Source: Alphaproteobacteria bacterium (GTDB lineage: Bacteria; Pseudomonadota; Alphaproteobacteria; Rhizobiales; Xanthobacteraceae). From it: 60,419 nucleotides of DNA. The notes beneath the pieces were generated by a model that saw only the letters and a list, made by a program, of their open reading frames with translations, had not been told where the DNA came from and searched no databases. Each line of letters begins with the position of its first letter. Position 1 is the first letter of the stretch. The stretch covers positions 1 to 60,419 of the forward strand of contig VBAH01000001.1 in the NCBI GenBank assembly GCA_005884685.1, read 5' to 3'. The position numbers and the translations under genes are program-made. Of this stretch, positions 7,000-16,038 are shown in pieces.

Positions 7000-9699
7000 T
7001 CAGACGATGTGGAAATCGAGCGCGTGCGTCGCCGTCGCGCCGAACTGATCGTGGACGACCATATCCCAAACGTCATGCTGGCCCGCAACCAGCGTGCCCG
7101 TCCCGAAATCGGTCGCCGTGTAGTTCCAGATGGTCTGGCCGGTTATGGCGCCGTGGACAGCACTGTTGTGCGGCACGAAGACGACAAATTGGCCGTCGGG
7201 AAACCCATCTGGGTCCGTGGCCGTGATGCTGCCGGACGTGCTGTGATTCAACGCAACGTCGGCGAAGGTCGTGGTGCTTCCCTGGATCACGGGCGCGTCG
7301 TTCGACCCATGCAGCGTCACGTTCACGGTCGACAGCGATCCGCCGCCGCCCGGACCTCCTGGGATTGCGCCGATGTTGAATATTGCTCCAGCGGTCAGCG
7401 TGCTGTTTTGCGGGAGGAAGTCCAATTCGCTGTCCTGCACATCGAAGGTCCAGTGGATCATGCCGTAATTGCCGAATGACTCGACGGTGTAGCTGAACCC
7501 GTCCCGGACCGACTGGACTTCGGCGGTGAGCGGCGCGCCCGGATCCGTCAGCGTCATGCTCACGGTCGGAACGTTGAGCCGGTCCGGATCGACGTACCAG
7601 AGCGTGCCGCTGACCGTGTGATGAAGTGTGCTGCCGGTGACCAAAGGATCTTCCGTGATCGAAACAGTCTGCGTCTGAACATGCGTCGCCAGATCGATCG
7701 GCAAAAGGTAGGGCGTGATATCGGTGGTGGCGGTGAGCACGGTATCGGGCGGCAGCATCGAGGTCGGTTCGTCGGTGCCGAGTACGTCGATCCGCACATT
7801 TGTGGTCGATTGGCCGACCCCGTCCTCGAAGACCGTGACCGGAAAGACCATGGTCAGCCACTCGCCCTGGACCATCGAGCGAATCGCGGACTCGTTCAGG
7901 GTGTAGCTCCAGTGAACCTGGTTGAGGTCGTCGCGCACGTCGAATTGCCACGTGCCGGTCGATGTCGTGATGGTCGGGTTGCCCGCGGAGTGAGAACCGC
8001 CGCCGGGCTCGGCAACGAAATGCGAGAAAACAAACGCGTGCGCCAGGTCCACCGAAGCATGGTGATGGCCGCCATCCGGGTCGAGGAAATTCAGCGTGCC
8101 CTGGGTGAACAGGTTGGTGGGATCGCCGATAAAGCCGCCCTGCGGTATGAAGGACTGGTGCAAGACGAACGGGTTATCGACAATTTGGCCCTGGTTTTGC
8201 CCGGGAGAGTACGGAGCGGGAGGGGAGATAATGGTGAACACCGGCGGCCGAACGGTCGGCGGGCCGCCGCCGCCCCCGCCTATCCCGCTCAGGATCTGCG
8301 CGAGCGGAATCGACACATCCTGACTGCTAATGCCGCCGTGATGATCGTCGATGGTGACGCGATAATCCTGATGAGTGGGGATGTTTCCGCCGGCTGCCAT
8401 GAACTGGGCCGGCGTCAGCTGATAGCTCAGGCCGACCGATCCGTGGCCGCTGTGGGTTGAGTCGGTGCCGATCACCGGCGTGAAGCTGCCGATAGAGCCG
8501 CTCGTGAGAGCGGTGAACGTGACCGAGTGCGTATCAAGCAGATCGAGGTCCGCGAACGCCATTGTGGCAGTCAGCGTTAGACCGGTGCTCGGGTCGAGAG
8601 CCTGATCGCCCGGAACTGCATTCTGCAGAACCGGCGCATCGTTTTCGCCGTGGATCGTCACCGTCGCGCTGTTGGTCGAACTGGCGCCGTGGTTGTCGGT
8701 CACCGTGTAGGCGAACGTGTCGGTCGCGGTCTCACCAAATGCCAGCGACTCGAACTGCCCGTGCGGATCGTAGCTGAAGGTGCCGTCGGCGAGATTGACC
8801 ACCGTTCCCTTCGTCCCGGCCGTATTGACGGCGAAGGTATGGGTGTCGTGCGCGTCGAGGTCCGTGTAGGACGCGGCCAACAGCACCGGATTGCCGCCAT
8901 CCTCGTTCGCATTCGCCGCGACGCTCGCCGCCGCGACCGCATCATTCTCGCCGTGGATCGTCACTGTCGCGGTCTCGGTCGAGGCCCCGCCATGGTTGTC
9001 GATCACCGTGTAGGTAAACGTGTCGGTGGCGCTCTCGCCGAAGGACAGTGATTCAAACTGGCCGTTCGGATCGTAGCTGAATGTGCCGTCGCTGTTGTTG
9101 GTTACGACACCCTTCGTGCCCGTGGTATCGATGGTGAATGCATGAGTGTCGTGCGTGTCCGCGTCGGTAAAAGACGCCGTCAGCACCACAGGGTTGCCGG
9201 TGTCCTCGTTTGCGTCCGTCCCGATGTTCGCCGCCACCGGCGCATCGTTTTCGCCTGCGATCTGAACCGTGGCGGTGGTCCAGCTTAGCGTCCCGTTGCC
9301 GAGCCGGATCGCATAGGTGAACGTATCCGTCGCGAACTCTCCCGCGGAGAGATGCTGCAGATCGCTTTTGAAGGCGGCATCCAGCGTCGTTGCGTCGTAT
9401 GAAACTTTTCCATCCGCCGTGATCTTGATCGTCGCGCCGTGGGCGCTGAGGCTTGCCATGCCGATGGCATCCTGCACGAGCAGGTCGCCGCCCGGTCCGC
9501 CGCTGCCGCTGCCGTCGTCGAGCGAGTAGAGCGACTTCGCGTTGCCGCCGAGATCGTTGGCCATCACGTCCAGCAGGACGAGGCCCAACAGACTGTCTTC
9601 TCCCAGTCCGGTTTGCGCCGCCGTGAAATTGTCGGTGGTGGCTTGCGGCGTATTGGAAAATGAAACCGTAATGCCCTTCGGCAGAGTGCCCGAAGCCAT
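7000..9699 (-). CDS. Large VCBS/cadherin-like repeat protein, putative secreted adhesin
   Basis: Encodes 899 residues, acidic and rich in Thr, Gly, Asp and Asn with almost no cysteine or lysine, typical of calcium-binding surface proteins. No N-terminal Sec signal is visible (MASGTLPKGITVSFS), so type I secretion by a C-terminal signal is likely but not shown. Residues 149-249 and 250-350 are two tandem VCBS domains with GENDA junctions, SYDPxGQFESL and ATDTFxYTVxDNHG. A Gly/Pro-rich linker (IGGGGGGPP) lies near residue 480. Another GSNDAPV domain is near the C-terminus. No ABC exporter or membrane-fusion gene is adjacent. It converges on parC with a 21-base gap. Confidence 0.85.
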   Translation of the reverse strand: MASGTLPKGITVSFSNTPQATTDNFTAAQTGLGEDSLLGLVLLDVMANDLGGNAKSLYSLDDGSGSGGPGGDLLVQDAIGMASLSAHGATIKITADGKVSYDATTLDAAFKSDLQHLSAGEFATDTFTYAIRLGNGTLSWTTATVQIAGENDAPVAANIGTDANEDTGNPVVLTASFTDADTHDTHAFTIDTTGTKGVVTNNSDGTFSYDPNGQFESLSFGESATDTFTYTVIDNHGGASTETATVTIHGENDAVAAASVAANANEDGGNPVLLAASYTDLDAHDTHTFAVNTAGTKGTVVNLADGTFSYDPHGQFESLAFGETATDTFAYTVTDNHGASSTNSATVTIHGENDAPVLQNAVPGDQALDPSTGLTLTATMAFADLDLLDTHSVTFTALTSGSIGSFTPVIGTDSTHSGHGSVGLSYQLTPAQFMAAGGNIPTHQDYRVTIDDHHGGISSQDVSIPLAQILSGIGGGGGGPPTVRPPVFTIISPPAPYSPGQNQGQIVDNPFVLHQSFIPQGGFIGDPTNLFTQGTLNFLDPDGGHHHASVDLAHAFVFSHFVAEPGGGSHSAGNPTITTSTGTWQFDVRDDLNQVHWSYTLNESAIRSMVQGEWLTMVFPVTVFEDGVGQSTTNVRIDVLGTDEPTSMLPPDTVLTATTDITPYLLPIDLATHVQTQTVSITEDPLVTGSTLHHTVSGTLWYVDPDRLNVPTVSMTLTDPGAPLTAEVQSVRDGFSYTVESFGNYGMIHWTFDVQDSELDFLPQNSTLTAGAIFNIGAIPGGPGGGGSLSTVNVTLHGSNDAPVIQGSTTTFADVALNHSTSGSITATDPDGFPDGQFVVFVPHNSAVHGAITGQTIWNYTATDFGTGTLVAGQHDVWDMVVHDQFGATATHALDFHIV
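8650..8952 (-). repeat. VCBS repeat unit 2 (coding)
   Basis: A 303-base segment encoding residues 250-350, in exact tandem with unit 1 and of the same length. Shared features include GEND start, NEDxGNPVxL, HDTHxF, GTKG, FSYDP and GQFESL. Confidence 0.75.
8953..9255 (-). repeat. VCBS repeat unit 1 (coding)
   Basis: A 303-base segment encoding residues 149-249 of the large repeat protein. It is closely similar in sequence to the adjoining unit at 8650-8952. Confidence 0.75.
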
Positions 9700-9865
9700 G
9701 ATGTCCCCCCGTGACGCCGCCGCGACAGGCGTCAGAGCCTGCCGCAGCGGTGCTCAGAATTCAGATGTCAGTTTTTAGCTGTTTGGTGGGTCGAGCCAGT
9801 TCTATTGTCCGGCCTTCTTGCAAATAGCACGAGTAGAGGCAGGCATCGCACAGTATGGAACCCCC

Positions 9866-9883
9866 AATTACTTCTGTGTAATT
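9866..9883. promoter_or_regulatory. Inverted repeat AATTAC-N6-GTAATT
   Basis: Two perfect 6-bp arms, AATTAC and GTAATT, separated by TTCTGT. It lies about 170 bases upstream of the VCBS protein start and 155 upstream of the Nramp start. This is a possible dimeric regulator site; nothing else supports a specific regulator. Confidence 0.25.
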
Positions 9884-9985
9884 CCTGCATTCCTTAAGGT
9901 AAATCCTAGTCAATCATTTCCGCCCTCACAAGCACCTCGGGATACCGTTACGCTGGCTCGTTCCGTTGCCGCCGGATCTCTGCAA

Positions 9986-10013
9986 TTGCAAATTATTCGC
10001 AAGAAGCTATAGT
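9986..10013 (+). promoter_or_regulatory. Nramp promoter with overlapping Mur/MntR-type operator
   Basis: TTGCAAATTATTCGCAA (9986-10002) is a near-perfect dyad: 14 of 17 positions match its reverse complement, counting both members of the two non-matching outer pairs. A -35-like TTGCAA (9986-9991) and a -10-like TATAGT (10008-10013) with a 16-base spacer overlap it, so a bound repressor would block RNA polymerase. In alphaproteobacteria mntH-type Nramp genes are commonly controlled by the Fur-family manganese sensor Mur. That link is inferred from position and symmetry. Confidence 0.55.
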
Positions 10014-10039
10014 TCCGCCGCATGGTGGAGGAGCGTCGG

Positions 10040-11389
10040 ATGGCGGTTCAGTCGATGGAAGGCGCGCCGCGCGAAGCGGGTTGGCGGCGGCCGCGCGGGG
10101 CACCGTCCCTGTCGGAGGTATTCGGCTCTATCCGCACCCGGCCGACCGGCTCATTCTGGCGCAAGCTCACAGCTTTTCTCGGGCCCGGATACCTCGTTGC
10201 CGTCGGCTACATGGACCCGGGCAACTGGGCGACCTCGCTCGCAGGCGGTTCCAAGTTCGGTTACGCGCTGCTTACGGTCGCGCTGGTGTCGAACATCATG
10301 GCGATCCTGTTGCAGGCGCTGTGCGCGCGGCTCGGGATCGGGGCAGGGCGCGATCTCGCGCAGGCCTGCCGCGACGCCTTCCCGCGCTGGGCATCGTGGC
10401 CGCTCTGGGTCGTGAGCGAGATCGCCATCTGCGCGACAGACCTCGCCGAAGTCATCGGCACCGCGATCGGTCTCAACCTGTTGTTCGGCGTTCCCCTCGA
10501 GCTCGGCGTGCTGATCACCGCGCTCGATGTGTTCCTGATCCTGTGGATGCAGAATCTCGGCTTCCGGTATGTCGAGGCCTTGATCGTCACGCTGCTCGGC
10601 GTCATCGCGGTATGTTTCTCGATCCAGATCGCGCTCGCCAATCCGGACTGGCGCGCCGTGATCCTCGGCTTCGCGCCGACGGTCGAGATCGTGAAGAACC
10701 CGGACATGCTCTATCTCGCGATCGGCATCATCGGCGCGACCGTGATGCCGCACAATCTGTTCCTGCATTCCGGTGTGGTGCAGACGCGGCGCTTCGGTGA
10801 ATCGGTCGAGGACAAACGCGAGGCGATCAAGCTCGCCACGGTCGACTCCACCGTCGCGCTGATGTTCGCGCTGTTGATCAATGCGTCGATCCTGATTTTG
10901 GCCGCCGCGACCTTCAACAAGACCGGGCAAACGGAAGTGTCCGAGCTGGGTGACGTCCACAAGCTGATCGCGCCGCTGCTCGGCTCCGCCTGGGCGCCGA
11001 CGTTGTTCGGCATTGCGCTTTTGTGCTGCGGGCTCAATTCGACGGTGACGGCGACGCTCGCCGGCCAGATCGTGATGGAGGGATTCCTCGACATCCGCCT
11101 GCCGCCCTGGGCCCGCCGGCTGTTGACGCGCGCGATTGCCATCGTCCCGGCCGCGGGCGTGACGATCTGGTACGGCGAAGCCGGCACCGCGAAGCTCTTG
11201 ATCCTGAGTCAGGTGATCCTGGGGCTCGCGCTCCCGTTCGCGATCGTGCCGCTGGTGATGTTCACCGCCGATCGCGCCAAGATGGGCGAACTCACCGCGC
11301 CGCGCTGGCTGACGTGGGCGTCCGCCCTGATCGCCGCGACGCTGATCGTGCTGAACGTCAAGCTGTTGTACGATTTGATCCCGGGGTGA
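10040..11389 (+). CDS. mntH: Nramp-family divalent metal (Mn/Fe) transporter
   Basis: Encodes 449 residues with about 11 membrane segments. Nramp proteins use the proton gradient to import Mn2+ or Fe2+ across the inner membrane. The metal-binding motif DPGN (residues 59-62) in the first helix and MPHN in helix 6 (near residue 237) are both intact. I chose ATG 10040 because GGAGGAG (10027-10033) lies six bases upstream. The earlier in-frame ATG at 10022 has no such site and would sit almost at the predicted transcription start. The upstream dyad suggests metal-dependent repression. The symbol is by family; the metal preference is not proven. Confidence 0.9.
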   Translation: MAVQSMEGAPREAGWRRPRGAPSLSEVFGSIRTRPTGSFWRKLTAFLGPGYLVAVGYMDPGNWATSLAGGSKFGYALLTVALVSNIMAILLQALCARLGIGAGRDLAQACRDAFPRWASWPLWVVSEIAICATDLAEVIGTAIGLNLLFGVPLELGVLITALDVFLILWMQNLGFRYVEALIVTLLGVIAVCFSIQIALANPDWRAVILGFAPTVEIVKNPDMLYLAIGIIGATVMPHNLFLHSGVVQTRRFGESVEDKREAIKLATVDSTVALMFALLINASILILAAATFNKTGQTEVSELGDVHKLIAPLLGSAWAPTLFGIALLCCGLNSTVTATLAGQIVMEGFLDIRLPPWARRLLTRAIAIVPAAGVTIWYGEAGTAKLLILSQVILGLALPFAIVPLVMFTADRAKMGELTAPRWLTWASALIAATLIVLNVKLLYDLIPG

Positions 11390-11393
11390 GCGC

Positions 11394-11465
11394 GTAGCCC
11401 GCATGGAGCGAAGCGGAATGCGGGATTCGAAGGTCCCGGATTTCGCTGCGCTTCATCCGGGCTAC
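11394..11465. repeat. Intergenic palindromic repeat, GTAGCCCG...CGGGCTAC type
   Basis: Starts GTAGCCCGCATGGAGCGAAG and ends in CATCCGGGCTAC; the arms pair to form a long hairpin with an inner GCGAAGCG...CGCTGCGC pairing. It sits between two convergent genes and may act as a terminator. Related copies are at 27460, 39966, 41389 and 43776. Confidence 0.75.
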
Positions 11466-11481
11466 GGGACTACGAGACCTT

Positions 11482-12231
11482 TCAGCTCTCGAACCGCGTC
11501 CACCCCTCCGCCAGCAGCCGCTCCTGCGGCAGGAAGTGGCCTTTGTAATCCATCTTCCTGGAATCGCGCACCCAGTAGCCGAGATAGACGTAGGCGAGCC
11601 CCATGCGCCGCGCGCGCGCGATGTGATCGAGGATCATGAAGGTGCCGACCGAGCGGCGGCGATATTCCGGATCGTAGAACGAATAGACCATCGAGAGCCC
11701 GTCGCTCAGCACGTCGGTCAGCGCGACTCCGAGCAGCGCGCCCGCGCCGCGCCCGTTGATGCGGCTGTCCGGCCCCTGCGTGCGATATTCGACGAGCTTG
11801 GTCTCGACATGGCTGTCCTCCACCATCATGGCGTAGTCGAGCACGGTCATGTCGGCCATGCCGCCGTCGAAGTGGCGGTCGTCGAGATAGCTGCGGAACA
11901 CCGAGTACTGTTCCGAAGTCGGTACCGGCACGCGCATTTCGCCGATCACATCGGCGTTGGCCGCGCGGACGCGGCGCATGGTGCGCGCGGGGCGGAAATC
12001 GTCGACCACGACCCGCACGGAGACGCAGGCGCGGCAGGCCTCGCAGGCCGGGCGGTAGGCGATCGACTGGCTGCGGCGGAAGCCGCCATGGGTGAGCAGA
12101 TCGTTCAAGTCGCTGGCGCGCTCGCCGACCAGATGCGTGAATACCTTGCGCTCCTCCTTGCCCGGCAGATACGGGCAGGGCGACGGCGCGGTCAGATAGA
12201 ACTGCGGCGTATCGCGCGAGTGGTGTGTCAC
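11482..12231 (-). CDS. bpt: Aspartate/glutamate leucyltransferase
   Basis: Encodes 249 residues of the ATE/Bpt family. The enzyme transfers leucine from Leu-tRNA to N-terminal Asp or Glu, marking proteins for ClpS/ClpAP degradation (N-end rule). Visible family features are the start with [20 protein letters not shown], the cysteine-rich [12 protein letters not shown], the GNAT-like core ([20 protein letters not shown]) and the C-terminal [16 protein letters not shown]. Length matches bacterial Bpt (about 250), which is shorter than eukaryotic ATE1. The RDD-family gene lies 64 bases upstream on the same strand, probably co-transcribed. Confidence 0.92.
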   Translation of the reverse strand: MTHHSRDTPQFYLTAPSPCPYLPGKEERKVFTHLVGERASDLNDLLTHGGFRRSQSIAYRPACEACRACVSVRVVVDDFRPARTMRRVRAANADVIGEMRVPVPTSEQYSVFRSYLDDRHFDGGMADMTVLDYAMMVEDSHVETKLVEYRTQGPDSRINGRGAGALLGVALTDVLSDGLSMVYSFYDPEYRRRSVGTFMILDHIARARRMGLAYVYLGYWVRDSRKMDYKGHFLPQERLLAEGWTRFES

Positions 12232-12295
12232 GGTGCGAAGCCGAATCTTGTGGCGCGTGCAGATACTAACAGCATCGCTCGCACAGATGTTTCCG

Positions 12296-12835
12296 TCAAA
12301 CCGGGCCGCTGGCGTTGCGTAATGTGTTTGCCCGCGTCGCGTTGTTGATCACGACCGTGCCGACCAGCATGTCGTGCAACAGGCGCCGGCGGTCGTTGAA
12401 CAGCGCAACCAGCAGGACGAACGGCGTAAGGAACGAGAGCGTGAGCCAGAACGCGATCGCGTGCACGGCGCCGAGCACGAAGTAGCACGGCTCGCCGTAC
12501 CAGGTGCGCATCTCCAGATCGACCATGCGCATGCCGATGGTAGCCGAGGCCGGGCTGCCGAAGGTCAGGCCGTAATAGACCAGCGCCCAGATCACCGTGA
12601 TCGGCCCATACAGGAAGAACAGGAACCAGCCGAGGCCGAGCGTCACCAGCCCGAACATGAAAATGAAGATCGCGACGAAGATCAGCGGCACCGCGATCAC
12701 CACGACATCGATCAGGAACGCAACGACGCGCCGCGCCGGCACGCCCTCGAACAGCTCCGGCTGGACCGCCGGATCGTAGGCGTGCGCCTTCACCTCGACG
12801 CTGAGGCCGGTGCGCTTCGGTCCGCTGTCAGACAT
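12296..12835 (-). CDS. RDD-family membrane protein
   Basis: Encodes 179 residues. After about 35 polar residues ([17 protein letters not shown]) comes the RDD signature [18 protein letters not shown], then hydrophobic segments with a further [13 protein letters not shown] and [17 protein letters not shown], the conserved end of the family. RDD proteins are poorly understood inner-membrane proteins, some linked to ion transport. ATG 12835 has GAGG eight bases upstream; an alternative ATG two codons earlier (12841) would be too close to it. Upstream of and co-directional with bpt. Confidence 0.85.
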   Translation of the reverse strand: MSDSGPKRTGLSVEVKAHAYDPAVQPELFEGVPARRVVAFLIDVVVIAVPLIFVAIFIFMFGLVTLGLGWFLFFLYGPITVIWALVYYGLTFGSPASATIGMRMVDLEMRTWYGEPCYFVLGAVHAIAFWLTLSFLTPFVLLVALFNDRRRLLHDMLVGTVVINNATRANTLRNASGPV

Positions 12836-12947
12836 GATCATGGCCTCGCTAGGCTGGGCGGAAAATGCGGCGAATGGATGTGGCAGGCAAGAGGTCCGCA
12901 GCGCCTGATGTAGCGACGGAATCGCGCGGGTCGCGTATCGTGGTGCC

Positions 12948-14288
12948 ATGCATTGGCTCCGCCTTGCCTTCCTGCTGCCGGCGCTGTGCACGGCGGGGTG
13001 CGGCCGGATCACCGACAGCGAGCAGCTGCGGCTGTGCCGGTCGCTGCCCGCAGTGCTGCATTCCGAGGGCACGGAAATCCGCGAGATGCGTGCCGCCCCG
13101 GCGCCGCTCGGCCGCGCCGGCGTACGCGTCGACTACGCGGCGCGCGAGCCGGGCGCCGCGAGCCAGGCGCATTTCGTCACTTGCGGCTTCGGCGGGACGA
13201 CGTTCGAGCGCGACCGGCTCGATCTGGTGGCGGTGGCAACGGACCAAGGTGTGCCCGGCGAGGCGCGTCTTCTCTATCTCAAGCGCTTCCTCGCCGAAGC
13301 GGAGCGCGAGGGAGGCGACACGCCCTCCGCGCGGCAGGACCTCCCGCAGTTTTCGCGCTCGGTTGCCTATGCGCTGCAGCAGCTCGTCAACGCGCTCGCG
13401 CTCGCGGCCGTCTATGCGCTGCTCGCGACCGCCTATTCGCTGATCTACGGCCTGGTCGGGCGGATCAATCTGGCGTTCGGTGAAATCGCCGTGCTCGGCG
13501 CCTATGGGGCGATCGCCGGGGTCGCGGCGGCGGTCGCGCTCGGCATCGGCGATGCGGTTGCCGGCCTCGCGATTGCCCTCGTGCTGGCGGCGGCAATTTC
13601 GGCGGGATGGAGCGTGCTGGTCGGGCGCATCGTGGTCGAACCGCTGCATGCGCGCCACAGGCTCGGCCAGCCGATCCTGATCGCCACCGCCGCGGTCGCG
13701 TTGTCGATCCAGGAATTCCTGCGCATCACCCAAGGCGCCCGCGAGCGCTGGACCCCGCCCGCGTTCAATCAGCCGATCGCGCTCGCGCGGGCCGATGAAT
13801 TCATCGTCACGGTCACCCCGATGCAGCTCCTGGTCGCGGCTCTTGGGCTCGCGGCGGCGTGCGCCGTGTTGCTGCTGCTCGGACGCACGCGCTTCGGCCG
13901 CGCGTGGCGGGCATTCGCGGACGATCCTGGCACGGCCGCGCTGTTCGGCGTCGATGGCAAGCGGCTGCTCGCCTCGACGTTTCTGCTCGCCGGCGCGCTC
14001 GCGGGTCTCGCCGGCTGGATCGTTGCCGGCTACTACGGCAACATCTCGTTTTCGATGGGCGCGATGCTCGGACTAAAGGCGCTGGTCGCGGCCGTCATTG
14101 GTGGCATCGGCTCGGTGCCGGGCGCCTTTCTCGGCGGGATATGCGTCGCGCTGGTCGAGGCGATCTGGTCGGCCTATTTCGACATCACGGCGCGCGACAT
14201 CGTGGTGTTCTCATTGCTGATCGTGGTGTTCGTGCTGCGGCCGGGCGGGCTCTTGGGCTTCGCGGGGCCGAAGCCGCGTGACGTGTAG
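12948..14288 (+). CDS. LivH-type ABC permease with extra extracytoplasmic N-terminal domain
   Basis: Encodes 446 residues, whereas ordinary LivH permeases are about 290. Residues 1-18 form a hydrophobic leader ending LCTAGC, an imperfect lipobox. Residues 19-135 are soluble with three cysteines (C18/C30/C79 region) and no recognised domain. From about 140 the branched-chain amino acid permease fold begins (LINALAL-like QLVNALALAAVYALLATAYS, GRINLAFGEI, GLKALVAAVIGGIGSVPGA, VFVLRPGGLLG). No ATPase, LivM or binding-protein gene is adjacent, so partners must be encoded elsewhere. It is divergent from the RDD gene. Substrate is unknown. Confidence 0.85.
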   Translation: MHWLRLAFLLPALCTAGCGRITDSEQLRLCRSLPAVLHSEGTEIREMRAAPAPLGRAGVRVDYAAREPGAASQAHFVTCGFGGTTFERDRLDLVAVATDQGVPGEARLLYLKRFLAEAEREGGDTPSARQDLPQFSRSVAYALQQLVNALALAAVYALLATAYSLIYGLVGRINLAFGEIAVLGAYGAIAGVAAAVALGIGDAVAGLAIALVLAAAISAGWSVLVGRIVVEPLHARHRLGQPILIATAAVALSIQEFLRITQGARERWTPPAFNQPIALARADEFIVTVTPMQLLVAALGLAAACAVLLLLGRTRFGRAWRAFADDPGTAALFGVDGKRLLASTFLLAGALAGLAGWIVAGYYGNISFSMGAMLGLKALVAAVIGGIGSVPGAFLGGICVALVEAIWSAYFDITARDIVVFSLLIVVFVLRPGGLLGFAGPKPRDV

Positions 14289-14316
14289 CCGCACGAAGGC
14301 GTTCGGTCGCACGAAA

Positions 14317-14341
14317 AAGGCCCCGCCGCAGCGGGGGCCTT
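14317..14341 (-). terminator. Rho-independent terminator
   Basis: AAGGCCCCGC (14317-14326), loop, GCGGGGGCCTT (14331-14341). Read on the minus strand the stem is followed by a run of T from the AAAAA at 14314-14318, fitting termination of the gene at 14364-14675. It may also stop transcription from the permease on the plus strand. Confidence 0.8.
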
Positions 14342-14363
14342 CCTGAGTGCGTCGCGCGTGCGC

Positions 14364-14675
14364 CTACTTCTTGTCGCTGGTCGGCGCCTGCGCGGGCGTG
14401 CTGCTGTCGTTGCTTTTCTTGGTGCCGGCGACCGGCGCCGTGGTCATCCCGGATGGCGCCTTCGCGGCGGGGGCCGGAGTACCCGGGCTCGTGGCTTCCT
14501 TGGTGCCTGCTGCCGGATTGGCGGCCGGGCCGGTCGGGTTCTGGTCGGCGCCCTTGCCCATGCGGTCAGGGTTCACGTCCGAGCCGGCAGCGCCGCCGCC
14601 GCTCGCTTGCGCCATGGCGAGCGTGCAGCTTGCCGCGAGCAACGCGGCTGACAAAATCGTCGTAGCGGTTTTCAT
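14364..14675 (-). CDS. Small secreted Ala/Pro/Gly/Thr-rich protein
   Basis: Encodes 103 residues. A signal peptide (MKTATTILSAALLAASCTLAMAQ) is followed by a low-complexity, probably disordered mature chain (GGGAAGSDVNPDRMGKGADQ, repeats of PA/TK) ending TSDKK. No catalytic motif or fold is evident. Small proteins of this kind are frequent in the periplasm of Bradyrhizobium relatives, but no role is known to me. A rho-independent terminator follows it. It is divergent from the threonine ammonia-lyase gene. Confidence 0.72.
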   Translation of the reverse strand: MKTATTILSAALLAASCTLAMAQASGGGAAGSDVNPDRMGKGADQNPTGPAANPAAGTKEATSPGTPAPAAKAPSGMTTAPVAGTKKSNDSSTPAQAPTSDKK

Positions 14676-14811
14676 GATCGCCCTCTCAAGTGGTGTGTCC
14701 TCCTAAATCAACTCTGGAACTCAGCGCTGGTTCCCGGTCCATGATTTCGTTACCACTGCAATGCGATGCCGCGGACCGGCATCGCGCATCAACGCCGAGG
14801 GACTGCGTCGC

Positions 14812-16035
14812 GTGACCGTGACACTCGCCGACATCGAAGCCGCGCGGCGCACCATCGGCGCGCAGGTGTTGCGCACGCCGATGTTGCCGGCCCCCAAATT
14901 GTCCGCGCTGACCGGCGCGGAGGTGTGGGTCAAATACGAAAATCTCCAGGTCACCAACTCGTTCAAGGAACGCGGCGCGGTCAACAAGCTCGCGACGTTG
15001 AGCGCGGCCGATCGCGCGCGCGGCGTGATCGCCATGTCGGCCGGCAATCATGCGCAAGCAGTCGCCTACCATGCGCGACGCTTGCGAATTCCGGCGACCA
15101 TCGTGATGCCCGTGACGACGCCGTTCGTGAAGGTCGCCGCCACCGAAGCCTATGGCGCGAGGGTCGTGCTGCACGGCGAGACGGTCTCCGACGCCCAAGA
15201 GCGCGCCGAGGCGCTGGCGGCCGAAAGCGGGCTGGTATGGGTGCACCCGTATGACGATCCGCATGTGATCGCCGGGCAGGGGACCATCGCGGCCGAAATG
15301 CTGGAGGCTGCGCCCGATCTCGACGTGCTCGTCGTGCCGATCGGAGGCGGCGGACTGATCGCCGGCAACGCGATCGCGGCGCGCGGCCTCAATCCTGCGA
15401 TCGAGATCGTCGGCGTCGAATGCGCGCTCTACCCCTCGATGTTCAACGCGCTGAAGGGCGAGAGCCGCGCGATCGGCGGCCCGACGCTCGCGGAGGGCAT
15501 TGCGGTCAAGAACGTCGGCGAACTGACGCGGCCGATCGTGCGCGCGCTCGTCTCCGACATCGTGCTGGTCGAGGAGGCGCAGCTCGAGCGCGCCGTGAAC
15601 GCGTTCCTGACGTTGCAAAAAACCATGGCCGAAGGCGCCGGCGCTGCCGGCCTCGCGGCACTGCTGGCAAATGCGGAGCGCTTCCACGGCCGCAAAGTCG
15701 GGCTGATCCTGTGCGGCGGCAACATCGACCCGCGCATTCTCGCCTCGATCATGGTGCGCGAGCTCGAGCGCGGCAACCAGATCGTGTCGTTCCGCCTGAC
15801 CATCCCGGACCGGCCGGGCGTGCTTGGCGTGATCGCGACACGGCTCGGGCAGCTCGGCGCAAATATCCTCGAGGTCGACCACCGCCGGCTGTTCCTCGAC
15901 GTGCCGGCAAAGGGCGCCAAGCTCGACGTCACGGTGGAGACGCGCGACGCCGCGCATGCCGATGAGATCGACGCCGCACTCGCCGCCGACGGCTACCGGC
16001 CGCAGCGCATCGATGCCGGCGGCGCGATGGAGTGA
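14812..16035 (+). CDS. Threonine ammonia-lyase with C-terminal ACT domain
   Basis: Encodes 407 residues. The PLP enzyme deaminates threonine (and serine) to 2-oxobutyrate, feeding isoleucine synthesis or threonine breakdown. The PLP lysine is K52 in NSFKERGA; the phosphate-binding GGGGLIAG loop is present; the C-terminal segment from about 325 (RLTIPDRPGVLGVIATRLGQ) is a single ACT domain. The short, one-ACT form fits the family called TdcB/IlvA-like in this order. I prefer GTG 14812, with GAGGGA nine bases upstream; an in-frame ATG at 14761 would add 17 residues and lacks a ribosome binding site. It converges with the next gene, 3 bases apart. Confidence 0.88.
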   Translation: MTVTLADIEAARRTIGAQVLRTPMLPAPKLSALTGAEVWVKYENLQVTNSFKERGAVNKLATLSAADRARGVIAMSAGNHAQAVAYHARRLRIPATIVMPVTTPFVKVAATEAYGARVVLHGETVSDAQERAEALAAESGLVWVHPYDDPHVIAGQGTIAAEMLEAAPDLDVLVVPIGGGGLIAGNAIAARGLNPAIEIVGVECALYPSMFNALKGESRAIGGPTLAEGIAVKNVGELTRPIVRALVSDIVLVEEAQLERAVNAFLTLQKTMAEGAGAAGLAALLANAERFHGRKVGLILCGGNIDPRILASIMVRELERGNQIVSFRLTIPDRPGVLGVIATRLGQLGANILEVDHRRLFLDVPAKGAKLDVTVETRDAAHADEIDAALAADGYRPQRIDAGGAME

Positions 16036-16038
16036 CGG

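Larger units (their letters stand above)
9700..10039. other. Divergent spacer upstream of the VCBS gene and the Nramp gene
   Basis: This 340-base region is AT-richer than its surroundings. It holds an inverted repeat at 9866-9883, a near-palindromic operator-like element at 9986-10002 and a probable Nramp promoter, each listed separately. I see no gene. Confidence 0.6.

Noticed and set aside
14686-15957. 423-codon minus-strand frame
   Set aside because: Antisense to threonine ammonia-lyase, which has all PLP motifs.
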